Below are positions 25,401-37,400 of a stretch of DNA of 64,000 nt, in pieces. Where the stretch lies: positions 124,001-188,000 of the forward strand of contig NC_022567.1 in assembly GCF_000478885.1 (NCBI RefSeq), given 5' to 3'. The notes under the pieces were generated by a model. The model saw only the letters and a list, made by a program, of their open reading frames with translations. It was not told where the DNA came from and ran no database searches. The position numbers and the translations under genes are program-made. The stretch's first letter is position 1. Each line of letters opens with the position of its first letter. The stretch is from Adlercreutzia equolifaciens DSM 19450. Lineage in GTDB: Bacteria > Actinomycetota > Coriobacteriia > Coriobacteriales > Eggerthellaceae.

Positions 25401-28400
25401 TCGGGTTTGACGCCTACTATGTGAAGATCCACCAGCAGGCGCTGCCCTACATGAATGGCGTAACGGTGTACTTCAGCGACGGCGGCACCATGGAAGTGTC
25501 CGGCAACACCATCCGCGAGCAGGCGGCGGCCAGCGGTGGCTCCTTCCAAACCGATGCGAACGGTGCCAAGTACTTCCGTCTGAACTTGCTGAAGACGAGC
25601 ACCACCGAGGCCGACGGCGCGACGAGTGTCGTCCATGAGCCGAGCTTCGGCGTGAACCAAGCCGATGCCTTCAAAGACACCTTCCTTGGCTACAAGGACG
25701 GCGCCGCCATCACCACGGTGGACAAGATCGTCTACGACGTGACCATCAACCAGGGCGCGCTCAATGCCGATGGTTCGGCGAAGGTGTCCGATTACGGCAC
25801 CTGGTTCGCCGACAGCCAGAGCTCGGCGCTCAACTGGGCCAACGCCATGTCCTTCGAGGTGACGGGCCGCTTCTACCGCTCGCCCTCCACCATCACCTGC
25901 ACCACGACGGCCGAGATGGTCTTGGGCGGCGAGAACCAGGGCGAGACGACCTACCTCAACAAGGCCGTCGAGCGCTACAGCGGCTCCCCCAACGGGGCGT
26001 CCACCGGGGATGCGGCTGCCAAGTCCCAGGCGGCCGGCACCATCACCTCCGGCAACGACCAGACAAAGAGCAGCTTCTCCTACAAGAACTTCCACCGTGT
26101 GGGCTTCTGCCACTACCAGCGCTATAGCTCCGGTGGTTACAGCTACTATCATCATACCCACCCGCTCTCCTTCGACGAGGGTAAGATGCGCCACATGAAG
26201 TCGCTCGTGAGCTTCAGCACTTACGACTCCCGCAACTTCCTGCGCAAGAGCTTCCGGGAGACGACGCCGGTTCAGGGCACCTACGCCAACGGCGACCGCA
26301 ACAACAATGCCGCCAACAACTACAAGTTGGGCAACGACTCGAATATCGACGCCGGTTACGGCGAGACGCCTATTGCCGTGGAATACGGCAGCGACCAGCG
26401 CTTCTGGAACGCGCTGTATCGTTGGCCCGCCGGCTCGAACAATTCCAGCTACGGCAATTCGAACTACCAGCCGTGGGGCGGCTACATCACGGCAGCCGAC
26501 TCCCTGAAGATCGCCGACACGCTGCCGACCATCTATCCCGACAGCGATATCGAGTACTTCGGCTTCTTGGCCACGGGCCTGCAGTTCAAGAGCCAGGCCG
26601 GTACGAGCCGTCACTTGGATCCCTATCGCTACACCACGGTGGTGAACAACCCGAAGAACTTCGACGACGTCTCCATCGTGCTGCACACCACGGCGTGGGC
26701 GGCCGACGACGAGGCCGCCAACGACGCCAAGAAGGAAAAGGGTTATGCCAACGGCTTCAGCCCCAACCCCGATGCGAACCGCACGATCACCGTTAAAGAA
26801 AACTTCATGACGGTGACCGACGCTGCCGGCAACACCACCATGGTGGACGCGCACCTGAACCCGGTGACCGACCGTACGTTGTCCCCGGGCCTGCGCGACC
26901 TGTTCGCTGCCGCCGACCCTGCGACCGGCGTGCTGGCCGCCAACCAGCCCACCTTCAACCAGGCGACCACCTATCCGCTCTACACCAACGAGGTTACCGA
27001 AACCAGCAGCACCACCAACACCACGGCCACGACGACCAAGCGCTTCGCCCGCAACAAGGCTGGCGACGCCTATATCTGGTTCAACCGCGACTACGATCAC
27101 GATCCGGATTTCTACAATTCCCAGAACTCCGATGACGATTGGTACGCGGGCACGATGCCCTTCACGCTGTATCTGGCCGACAACGAGTTCGTCACCAGCT
27201 ACGAGCTGAACCTCGGCCCCTATGCCGGCGACGCCGACGCCACAGCCGAGACGGCGCGTTTGTACGACGGCGATGCCGATGGTGTGGTGAGCGATACCAC
27301 CGACGGCACGCTGGCCGTGACCACGAGTGTTGCCGGTGCCGTGCAGAGCGCCGACTTCGCCGTGGTGGGCCGCCCCTATATTTACGAGCAGCAGGCCAAC
27401 CGCGCCTTCGCCGCCTACAACGGCAGCGACTACGCCAATGCGGCCTACGGCGTGGCAGATTGGAAGACCAACGCCACGAGCACGGCCACCGTTTCCATGC
27501 GTCGCGCCTACGATACGACCGATCAGGTGACGCCGACCCACCAGGTGTACGAGCAGAACTACTATTATTGCTACAACAACTACTACAACTCTTGGACGTG
27601 GGCCTACCACTGGAAGAACCGCAACGCCGCCACCGATCAGGCGAACATGTACGCCTATCGCGTGAATTACGGCTACGACACCACGCTGCAGACCGACAAC
27701 AACGGCTTGTGGCGCACCGACGAGATGGCCGGCAAGGTGCCCGGCACCGCCGTGGACAACACCGCCGTCATTACGGGCCGTACGCAAGTGGCCGGTGTGT
27801 CGGGCGGCAGCACCGCGCCGACGAGCAAACTGATCACCAAGCCGACGTCGACGGATCTGAAGCTGTCGGAGACGAGCAGCGCCTCGACGACCTACGACGA
27901 GTCGGTGGGCGCCACGCTGAGCAAGACGTGGAGCGAAGGCCAGGCTGCCGCGAACCTGCCCGCGGGCACGACGACGGCCGTGGCCGACGTGCGCACCATC
28001 TACGACTACAGCACCGACAACATCACGCCGAACCGGGCCTCCTACGAGGTGCGCTACCGCAACGCCTCCGATGCCTCCGGTGCGACCGACGACGCCAACG
28101 CCGGCGCCCCGCGCCGCGCGGCCCACATCAGCGAGATCACCCTGCGTTCGGAAATTGACACGAACTTCGCCAAGCAGAACAGCGAGGACTTCGGCATCTT
28201 CCGTATGCAGAACCTCTATATCCCCGAGTCCATCGCCAAGTCCGCGGCCAACGTGGCCCGCACGCCTCACGCGGCGACCGGCACCTGCACCCAGTACCGC
28301 GACGCCAAGGGCGCGTTGCACTGCCAGGACGGCTGCACCTGCGACGAGTGCGCCAACTCCTGGTTCTCGGTGCGCTCCATCACGTTCCGCTACCTCGATC

Positions 28401-31400
28401 GCACCGGCGCCGAGCAGACGGCCCAGGTGATGTGGGATCGCCTCGTGAGTGACGGTCGCGTGGAAATGAGGGGGGGCACGGTGGGAGACGCTGACGGCGA
28501 CGGCGATGTGGCGGTTGACGTGGAGGGCTACCTGCGCGCCTATACCGCCGCCCAGGCCGAGGCCGACCCCGAGGCCGGCATTGCCCTGCTCGCCGCGGGC
28601 CTGCCGCTTTCCGGTGCCGATGGCGCGAGCTACGACACCTACAAGGCACTCGAGGAGACGAACACCCTCACCGGCGGCTTCGGGGCGCTTTCGGCCAATG
28701 CCGAGTATGCCAAGCCCATTGTCACTTCCATCTCGGTCGCCTTCGTGGCGCCCGAGGCCAATCGCCGCTTCGCGAGCACGATGCTCGACGGCAGCCAGTG
28801 GCTCACTCGCTACAGCCTGCGCAACCTCACCGATGATGAGGCCAAGACGGCGGCCGATGCCGGCGCGGCCGAGAAGAATTACGCTTTCCGCTATGATGGC
28901 GTCTTCGCCGACCGTACCGTGAACAACTTCACGTCCGCCACCGCCGCTACCAACGATCCCACGGAAGGCAAGTGGGATACCACCTCGACCCCCACCTTCG
29001 GCAAGGTGTTGGTCGAGAACGCCCAGGATCAGCTGAACAAGACCTTCGACGGCGAGAGCTCGCGTCATCAGCTGTACGTCGACCACGTGAAGTCGAAGGA
29101 TCCCAACGCCGCCACCCGTGTGGCCAATTACACCACCAACGCCTCGGGACAGCCGGTCTTCTCCTCCTGGACCTATTACAACAACACGGCCGCCGCTTCC
29201 ACGGCGAGCAACTGGTCGGCCCAGTACGACGTGGAGCACCGCCTGGGCAACATGGATATCTCCTACGTGCGCGGCAAGAAGGTGAACCTGTATGACGCCG
29301 ATGGCACGGTTAAGACCGACGCCGACAGCAAGCCGCTTGTGAAGAGTATCTTCGCTTACGATTTGGATTCCACCAGCGATGCGATGCCCTACAGCTACGA
29401 GGATTGGGACGAGACGGGTCATCGCAACGAGGTGCCCGATGGCGCTCTGTACGCTGGCGACTACCTGGAATACACCCTTGAGATTCGCAACGAGCCCACC
29501 GCCAATGGCGCCGCCACGGTACCCCTGAACTTCGTCCAGGGTCGCTTCGAGGTGAAGCCGGGCCAGCGCATCGTCGGCTGGGAAGTGGTGGAGTCTACCG
29601 TAGGAACCACGACGGTGGGCGACACGGGCAAGCAGTACTACGGCGCCGATCCGCTCACCGAGGCCGAGTCGGTCGCGCTTGTGACCGCCCAGATGCTCGG
29701 CGACAAAGTGGTCACCGAGACCGATCCCGAAACCAACGAGACCACCACGTCCGTGGACGGCTTGGAAGTGTCGCTTGACGATGCGCAGCCCCATACCGAC
29801 CTGACCGCCGCCGCGCCGGCGCGCGTCAGCGCAGACGGCGCCTACACCGTTGACTACAGCAAGACCCGCGCCCTGCTGTTCAGCGTGGGCTCGCCGGCTG
29901 GCGAGTCCGATGGCGGCGCGGCGACGCTGCCCACCTACCTGAATCCCACCGAGCACGTGGTCATCCGCGTCATCACCCAGATGACCGACGAGCTGCAGGC
30001 CGACCGCGACGCCTATAACGGAGCGAGCAGCGTTGCCTTCACGGGCGATGCCGATGCCATCTCCTACAACGGTGCCGAGGTGGACGCCACCTTCACGGTG
30101 ACGAGCGCTCCCACCCACGGCTATACCCAGTTCCTCGTGGCCAACGACGACGACACCGTGGGTGACCGCACCCTCGATTACTACGGTCCGTGCAGCGGCC
30201 ATCCCACGGGACACCCCTACACGGGCTCGTTCGGCTTGGGCGCGAACGTGTACTCCATGGAGCAGGGCCAGTACCGCTACGAGAACACCGACCCGGGCTA
30301 CCACAACGTCTACTACTTCCATCAGCCGACGCTGGTGGCCAACCTCACCGACGAGAAGCAGTACGGCGCCAAGGCCACCTCGAAGGTGCGCTTCTACGAG
30401 CACGACCGCGATGTGACCGATTCCGACATCAGCAACCACAGCGCGGGCAAGGTGACGAGCCATGGCGGTACGAGCCCCGATGGCACCTGGTGGCCCCAGG
30501 TGCTCGTGAACAACGTGTTCGCCGCCAACGTCATCCTGAACGACCCGAACATGCGCGCCTTCGCCCAGGCCGATGCGACGAACAACATCCTGAACCCGTC
30601 GAACATGATGGCGAACCACACCAACGACGTGCAGCTCACCTACGAGTTCCCCTACGATTCGGCCACCCGCCGCACGAGCAAGGCGAACCAGGACGGCAAC
30701 CCGCTGTACCTGCATGTCACTAACATGAAGAACACCACCTGGCACACCGGCGATGTCACCGTGACGGTGCCCTTCACCGAGGGCTTCGATAGCGCTCGCC
30801 AGGTGCCGACGGGCAGCCAGATCTTCGAGATCACCGGTCATGACATCGCCTACGAGGAGAACTTGGCGGCCAATAAGAAGCTGACCGACCGGCCCGTGGT
30901 GAAGATCGAGTACTACATTCCCTCGGCCAACGACGGCGCCGGAGCCTGGCTGCGCCAGGATGATGGCTCCAACGAGCTTCTGAACTACATGTCCGGCCGC
31001 GATTTGGATGCTGAGGTGACCGACGCCACGGCTTTGGCCACCGGCCGCAGCAATGCCATCGAAGGCACCGACCATGTCGTGAACATCAACCTCTATCGCG
31101 AGGCGGCGGCCATCCGCTGGACTTACTACGACGTGCCCGCCACCGATGCGGTGGAAGAGGGCGACATCACCACCTGGACCGTGGGCCAGGATCAGCCGGC
31201 GGTGACGGCCACCACGGTCAATGGCGTGACCACCTACAGCGCCAACAAGGACGTGCCCGGCTACAACCTTCCCGACGTGACCTTGGAAGGCGTGGGCCGC
31301 TACAACGACCTGCGCGATGCTGCAGCCATCGCCGAGGCCTACGAGGAGCCGGCCAACTACTACGAGAGCCACCTTCAGGTGGACATGGCCATCGACCACA

Positions 31401-34400
31401 ACCACAACGCCGACATCACCGAGAACGCCGCCGGCGATGCCTCCGACTTCTCCCATGACGGAAGCCGCCTGAGTGCCGCGGCCAAGGCCGCCGACGAGCC
31501 GGCCAGCGTGGTGACGTGGCGCACGAAGCAGAGCGAGTGGAACGCCACCAACACCGGCCTTGCCAAGCAGGAGCCTATCCGCGTCTACCGCAAGGTGCCC
31601 AACGCCGCCTACCAGACCCAGGTGTTCCAGAGCGAGGACTTGGCCAGCGCGCCCTACGCCGATGATGCGGAGCAGAAGCTGGGCTATGTGCCCGGCGAGG
31701 TGTTCTGGTACAAGGACACCCTGCGCAACGCGCGCCTGTCGCTGACGGCCAGCAAGCCGGAACTCAACCTTGCCGCCGGCGGCTACGCGTGGTCCTACGA
31801 CGCGGGCTCGGGCGAGTACCGGTCGGGCAACTTCAACGTGCATAACTCCAATTCTAAAATGACGACCAAATTCACGGTGTACTCGACCACGACGTTCTCC
31901 TTCGATTATTACTACTATTCTGAGAGCTACTCTTACGACTATCTCACGGTGGACTATACGCGTACGAACGCTGCGGGCACTGCTTCGTGGCGAGCAGCCC
32001 GCTGGGGCGGCCTTGATGGGGTTTGGCATACGTATACCGCCCAGCTTGAGCCGGGCGACTACACTGTCACCTTCAATTACCAGAAGGACGGAAGCGTCCA
32101 CGCGGGCACTACGGGTGATCTGGACACCGCGAAGCTGCGCAATATCTCCGTGGGCGCCGACGCCACCCTGACGGCGGCCGAGATCGGCACCTACAGCGAT
32201 ACCTATCCCGATACCGTTATGGTGCCGGGCACCTCCGAGCAGGGCGCCGGCGAGGGCGAGCTGTACAACCCGGTGTTCTACGAGCGCATCCCCACCACCT
32301 ATCTGCTGACCGCCGCCAAGGCCGCTGGCTTCACGGGCGCCAACCTGAGCAGCGCCGATGGAAAGGCCATCACGGCGGCCTATCTGGAGCAGGCCCTGGC
32401 CGGCAACGTGCGTTGGACCGACATCGCCGGCAACGACGTGACCGCCGAGCGCACCCACGGTCTGCGCCTGAAGGTGACCCAGGTCGATAGCGCCGAGGCC
32501 ACCGACTTCGGCGGTGCCATGGATTACGTCTCGGCCGATCGTCTGGCCGCGGTGTCCGGTAACGTGACCGGCCAGGCCTTCGCCGACCTCGACCCGCGGG
32601 CCACCGGCCTTTCGGCGGAGGGCGACCCGACGGCGGTTTCCCATGAAACCGATTTCGCCACCTTCAAGATCGAATGGGTCTACGACGAGCACAACACGGC
32701 CGGCGCCGCCGGCATCAACGCCCCGGCTCTGGATAATCCGCTCGAGAGTCTCGTGGCTGCCGAGCGCGAGCTGCCCACCGGCTCGGTGAACCCGAACGGC
32801 TTCGGCATCGACGGCGCGGAAGGCACCGAGGACGATGCCCCCAACATGACGCAGCTGCGCCCGACCGACCGGGCCGATTACACCTCCACCTGCATGGAAG
32901 TGGGCGACACCCTGGAAATCTGGTTCCCCGTGCGCGCCGCCACCGAGAACCTGCCCCAGGTGATGCTCGATCTGGACAAGTCCGCGAGCACGGCCAAGAC
33001 GGCCGACGGCGCCGCGAACACCGCGGGGCTGGAGCCGGCCTACCTGCCGCGCTTCGGCCAGTACTACTTCGCCGTGAACGCCACCAACGATGGCAGCCTG
33101 CCGCTGTTCAACCCGTCGCTGAACGCCGCGACGAATGCCGCGGCCTCCATGGCCACCGGCGTGAACCGCGTCCAGACCCAGGACGCGCTGCTCGACATGG
33201 ACTCCCTCATGCACGAGAGCGCGTTTAGCGCCGATAAGCCGAAGCATGTGGACAACTGGAGCTTCCTGCGCAACGCCCTTACCTACATCCCCGGCAACGC
33301 CTCCAACGACGGCGCCTACAGCCACGGAGCCAACGACGTCTTCATGGACGAGGACGTGAAGACCGCCAACAACGTGCAGCAGGTCGCCTACGTGGTGGAC
33401 GGCCGTCCGACGACGGCGGCCGATGCGCTGCGCAGCCCCCGGGCCGCAGGCTACACCTACGCTACGGTGGGCTTCGGCCGCGCCCGCGAGCGCGACTACT
33501 TCCAGTTCGTCACCGGTCCGCGCATCGAAGAGGCGCGGGTGACGGCGGCCGGCTCCGGCGAGCTTGTCGACGAGGACGGCCCGCTGGCGGGCACGGCGCT
33601 TTCCGGCACCCCGCTCGTATGGTCCCAGACCCGCGTGCACCTGCAGAAGGCGTGGCTCGCCGGCTCGAGCGCTTTTGTGGCCGACGGCACCGATTACCAG
33701 GCCACGCGCCGCTACAACACCCAGGATCCGAACAAGACCTGGAACCTCTCGGGCAACCTCGCCACGGCCCAGGCCACGGTGAACGGCACCACCACCAACC
33801 GCGGCATCGAGTACGGCCAGTACGAGACCGCGTTGCAGTACAACGACGAGTTCACGGCGCGCCTGACCGCCTACAACTACGGCGACCGCAACCTCGATGG
33901 CGTTGAGTTCACCTACATCATGCCGCGCGGCGTGGAACCGGTCATCGCCGAGGACGGCACCGTGTCCCTTAAGGCCGAGCTGCTCGGTGCGGCCAACGGC
34001 TATACCAACGGCCTGGCCGACAACGCCGGCGCGGCCACGGGCGAGAAGTACGCGCCGAGTGTTGTGGAAGCCTACCTTGCCCTCGATCCGTCCCAGGTAG
34101 AGGTCGAGGTGCTGCAGACGCCCTATTCGGCCTACGCCGGCTACGATGCGCCGAGCGCTTCGCAGGATCCGGCCAGCTACCGCACCGGCAATCGCGGGAA
34201 GGCAAATATGGCCGACCTCGCGGCCGATGTGACTGGTTCCACCTACCTGTCCGTGCGCTCCGGCGAGGACACGACCGCTATCGACAAGAACCTCATGAAG
34301 GGCGAGAGCTACGTCAAGAGCTCGCAGCCCTGGGTGCTCAGGATCACCGTGAAGCAGTACCTGGGCAAGTGGTACGGCCGCGCCATCGACAACACGGCCG

Positions 34401-37400
34401 CCAACGCCGCCGACCCCGACGACGTGACGAACAAGTACGTGGAGGCCTACGAAGCCGGCGGCTACAAGCTGCGGGTGAACGTGCGCAGCCACGTGTTCGG
34501 CAACAACGAGAACGGTGCCTGGTATGACCGCGTGCTCGTGGCTCCGTGGGACAACACGACGATCGTGAACACCGTCGAGGGCATCGCCGGCGCGGGCAAG
34601 ACGGCCGATCTGGCCGGCGGCGGCGCCGTTGCGGCCATGGCCGCGGTGCTGCCCACCTCCCGCGACGAGGAGAACGACGAGAGCGCCGTTCTGGCCACCA
34701 TCCTGACGGCCGCTGGCGGCGCCGACGGCGATGGCGACGACGAGGCGCCTTCCACGATCGTGCCCGTCGCCGCTGCCAACGGCGTGGGGGTCTACGATCC
34801 GCTGGCGGGCGTCACCCGCACTGCCGGCAGCACGGTGCCCGCCGATGCCGAGGCCGCGCCAGTTGTGGCTCCTATGTCCGCCGAGCCCGCCGCCCAAAGC
34901 GACGAGTCCCTGCCCGAGACGCCCGAGGCGTTCCAGGGCTACCTGTCCATGACCGTGGACGCCGCCGCCACGCGCCTTAACGGCGACGGCTACCAGGTGC
35001 TGCGCCGCGGCGTGCCCAGCGACACCGTTGCCGAGGGCGTCATCATGGCCATCTCCGAGGTGCACGCGCCGGCCTACGAGACCAATCCGTTGGCCCGCTA
35101 TGTGGAGATCGTCTACAGCACGGGCGTCGATTTCTCGCCCTATCTGGCGATGACCCCCGACGACGCGCAGGCGGCGCTTGAGGCGCGCGGCTTCGAGGTC
35201 ACGCGCACCACGATGGCCAGCTTCATGGTGGCCGAAGGCGCCATCATGACCGTCGCCCCCACGACCACCCCGGCCGAGGGCGATCCCATGAAGACCTACG
35301 TGCAGATCACCGTGAGCTCCGGCCCCAATTTCGAGTCCTACCTGGCGCTTACGCCCGACGAGGCTGCGGCGGCGCTCGCCAACGAGGGCCTTGCCGTCGA
35401 GCGCGTCGAGGCCTACAGCGACGAGGCGGCCGCCGGCACCATCATGGACATCGCCATGACGGACTTCGACGTCCACGAAGTGACCATCACCGTGAGCGCC
35501 GGGCGGGCCCCCATCGACTTCTCGGGCTTCCTTGAGGGCAACACCGAGCCGGACGTGGTGAGCAAGGCGCTCGAGGACGCCGGCTACGTGGTGGTGCTTC
35601 CCTACCTCGAGGCGACCCATCATGTGGACGACGACGAGGTGGAGGGCCACCAGACCGGGCATGTCATCTCCATTCGCGAGACGACGCCGCCCGAGCCCGC
35701 CGAGGGCGCCGAGCCGGATACGCGGACCCATGTCCAGCTCACCATCTGCGTGGGCGTCTCCAACGGCACCGAGGAGCCCGGCCCGGTCAATCCCGGCATC
35801 CGCGACGACGTTGAGGTCATCGAGAACCCCTCCGAGCCCTCCGCGTCTTCCAGCTACTACGCCATTTACGATACCGACCTGTACGAGGGCGGCGCTGCCA
35901 ACGCCGGCCGTCGCCAGAACGTGCAGCCATTTGGCATGGACTACGCCTACACCCTGCGCGGCAACGCCGGCGCTACCTGCGCCAGCTACCTGTTCGGCTA
36001 CGGCACGCCCAACATGCCCGCCGTGAACGGGTACACGGTGCTCAACAACACCGTGGTGACCGATCCGGCCATCGTCGGCGCCGAGGCGGACAGCACCGCC
36101 GAGGCTCTGGCGGCCATGGGTCTGAAGGTAACCGACAACCGTCAGATTCAGTGGAACGCCGGTGACAAGGGCGGCCAGCGCCTCTATGCCCAGACGGGCA
36201 CCCACGCCGTGCAGCGCGCCCCGATGCTGCGCACCTGGACAACGGTGAGCTCCTTTGTGCCCGGCGCCGGCACCTCTTCCTCGGTGCGGACGCCCCAGCA
36301 GGTCGACTACTATGTGGATACCGAGGCCGAGGCCCGCCAGCTGAATGTGTTCGTCGAGAACCGCTACTGGCTGGAGACCCAGCCTCTGCAGTGGACTGTG
36401 GCCAACGAGTCCTCGGTCTACAACAACGCGGCCGCCGATTCCACGGCCAAGAACACCTACGCCGTCGACGGCGGCTCGAAGGGCGACTTCCTGCTGCCCG
36501 TGGTGACGGTCGTGCTGCCCTACGGCGTGGCGCCCTACAGCCAAACGACGCTTTCTCCCTACGATGCCGATCCGACGGCCGGCCCCCGCGAGATTCCCGT
36601 GAGCGATTGGGAGATGTCCTACACCGAGGGCACCGACGCTACGAACCTCGATGCTGCGCGCCCCAATGCCACAGGTGGCGGTGAGGGCCGCACGATCGGC
36701 TCCAACGTGGACGCGAACATGTCCGAGGAATGGAAGCAGAAGAACTTCAAGGTCACCTACACCTACGAGCAGGTGTCCACCGATCCCTACAAGGTGTACC
36801 AGAACGGCGCCCTGCAGAACGTGTCGGCCACCGAGTACCGCTACGTGGTGCGCATCGAATCCACGGCCGACGGCTACAACTCCGGCGCCGCCGACATGAT
36901 CACGCGCATCGCCACCGACGGGCTCGACGTGTTCAAGCTGAATGTGGTCACCGTGGCCAAGCCCAAGGCGCTCAAGGGCAACCAGTCCGCCGACGTGTAC
37001 GAGAACGTGCGCGCCTTCGTCACCTCGAAGATGACTGGCTTCACCTTCCTTAACGACAACGACATCACGGTGAAGGAAGCAGGCCTGAACGTGACGGCGA
37101 AGAAGGCCGACAACCCCTACACCGTCGGCTCGCCCATCATGCTCACCAAGCAGCAGCTTTACAACGCCACCTACGGCGCGGCCATGCACAACGGCATGAC
37201 CCAGCTTCAGCGCAACGCGCTGGCCGTGGGCACGCCGAAGGACGCGCGCCTCGATTCCATGAGCAACAGCTACCTGACGCACACCCACTACTCCTCCAGT
37301 TACGCCTGCGTGAACACCACCAACGTGGTGCCCGGCCACATGACCCAGATCATCAAGGGCGCCTACACCGATCCCTCCAAGGCTGACGAGCGCACCGCCG

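Noticed and set aside
27139..28158. A 339-codon + strand frame in another phase
   Set aside because: Its translation is Arg/His-rich with no domain, while the main frame is unbroken and keeps module motifs through it.
34580..34603. Text 'GIAGAGKT', matching a Walker A (P-loop) pattern
   Set aside because: It lies in an Ala/Gly linker of an extracellular-type protein with no Walker B or NTPase fold nearby; a chance match.
34907..34924. 'LPETP', close to the LPxTG sortase signal
   Set aside because: Gly is replaced by Pro, no hydrophobic segment or basic tail follows, and the frame runs on for nearly 10,000 residues.
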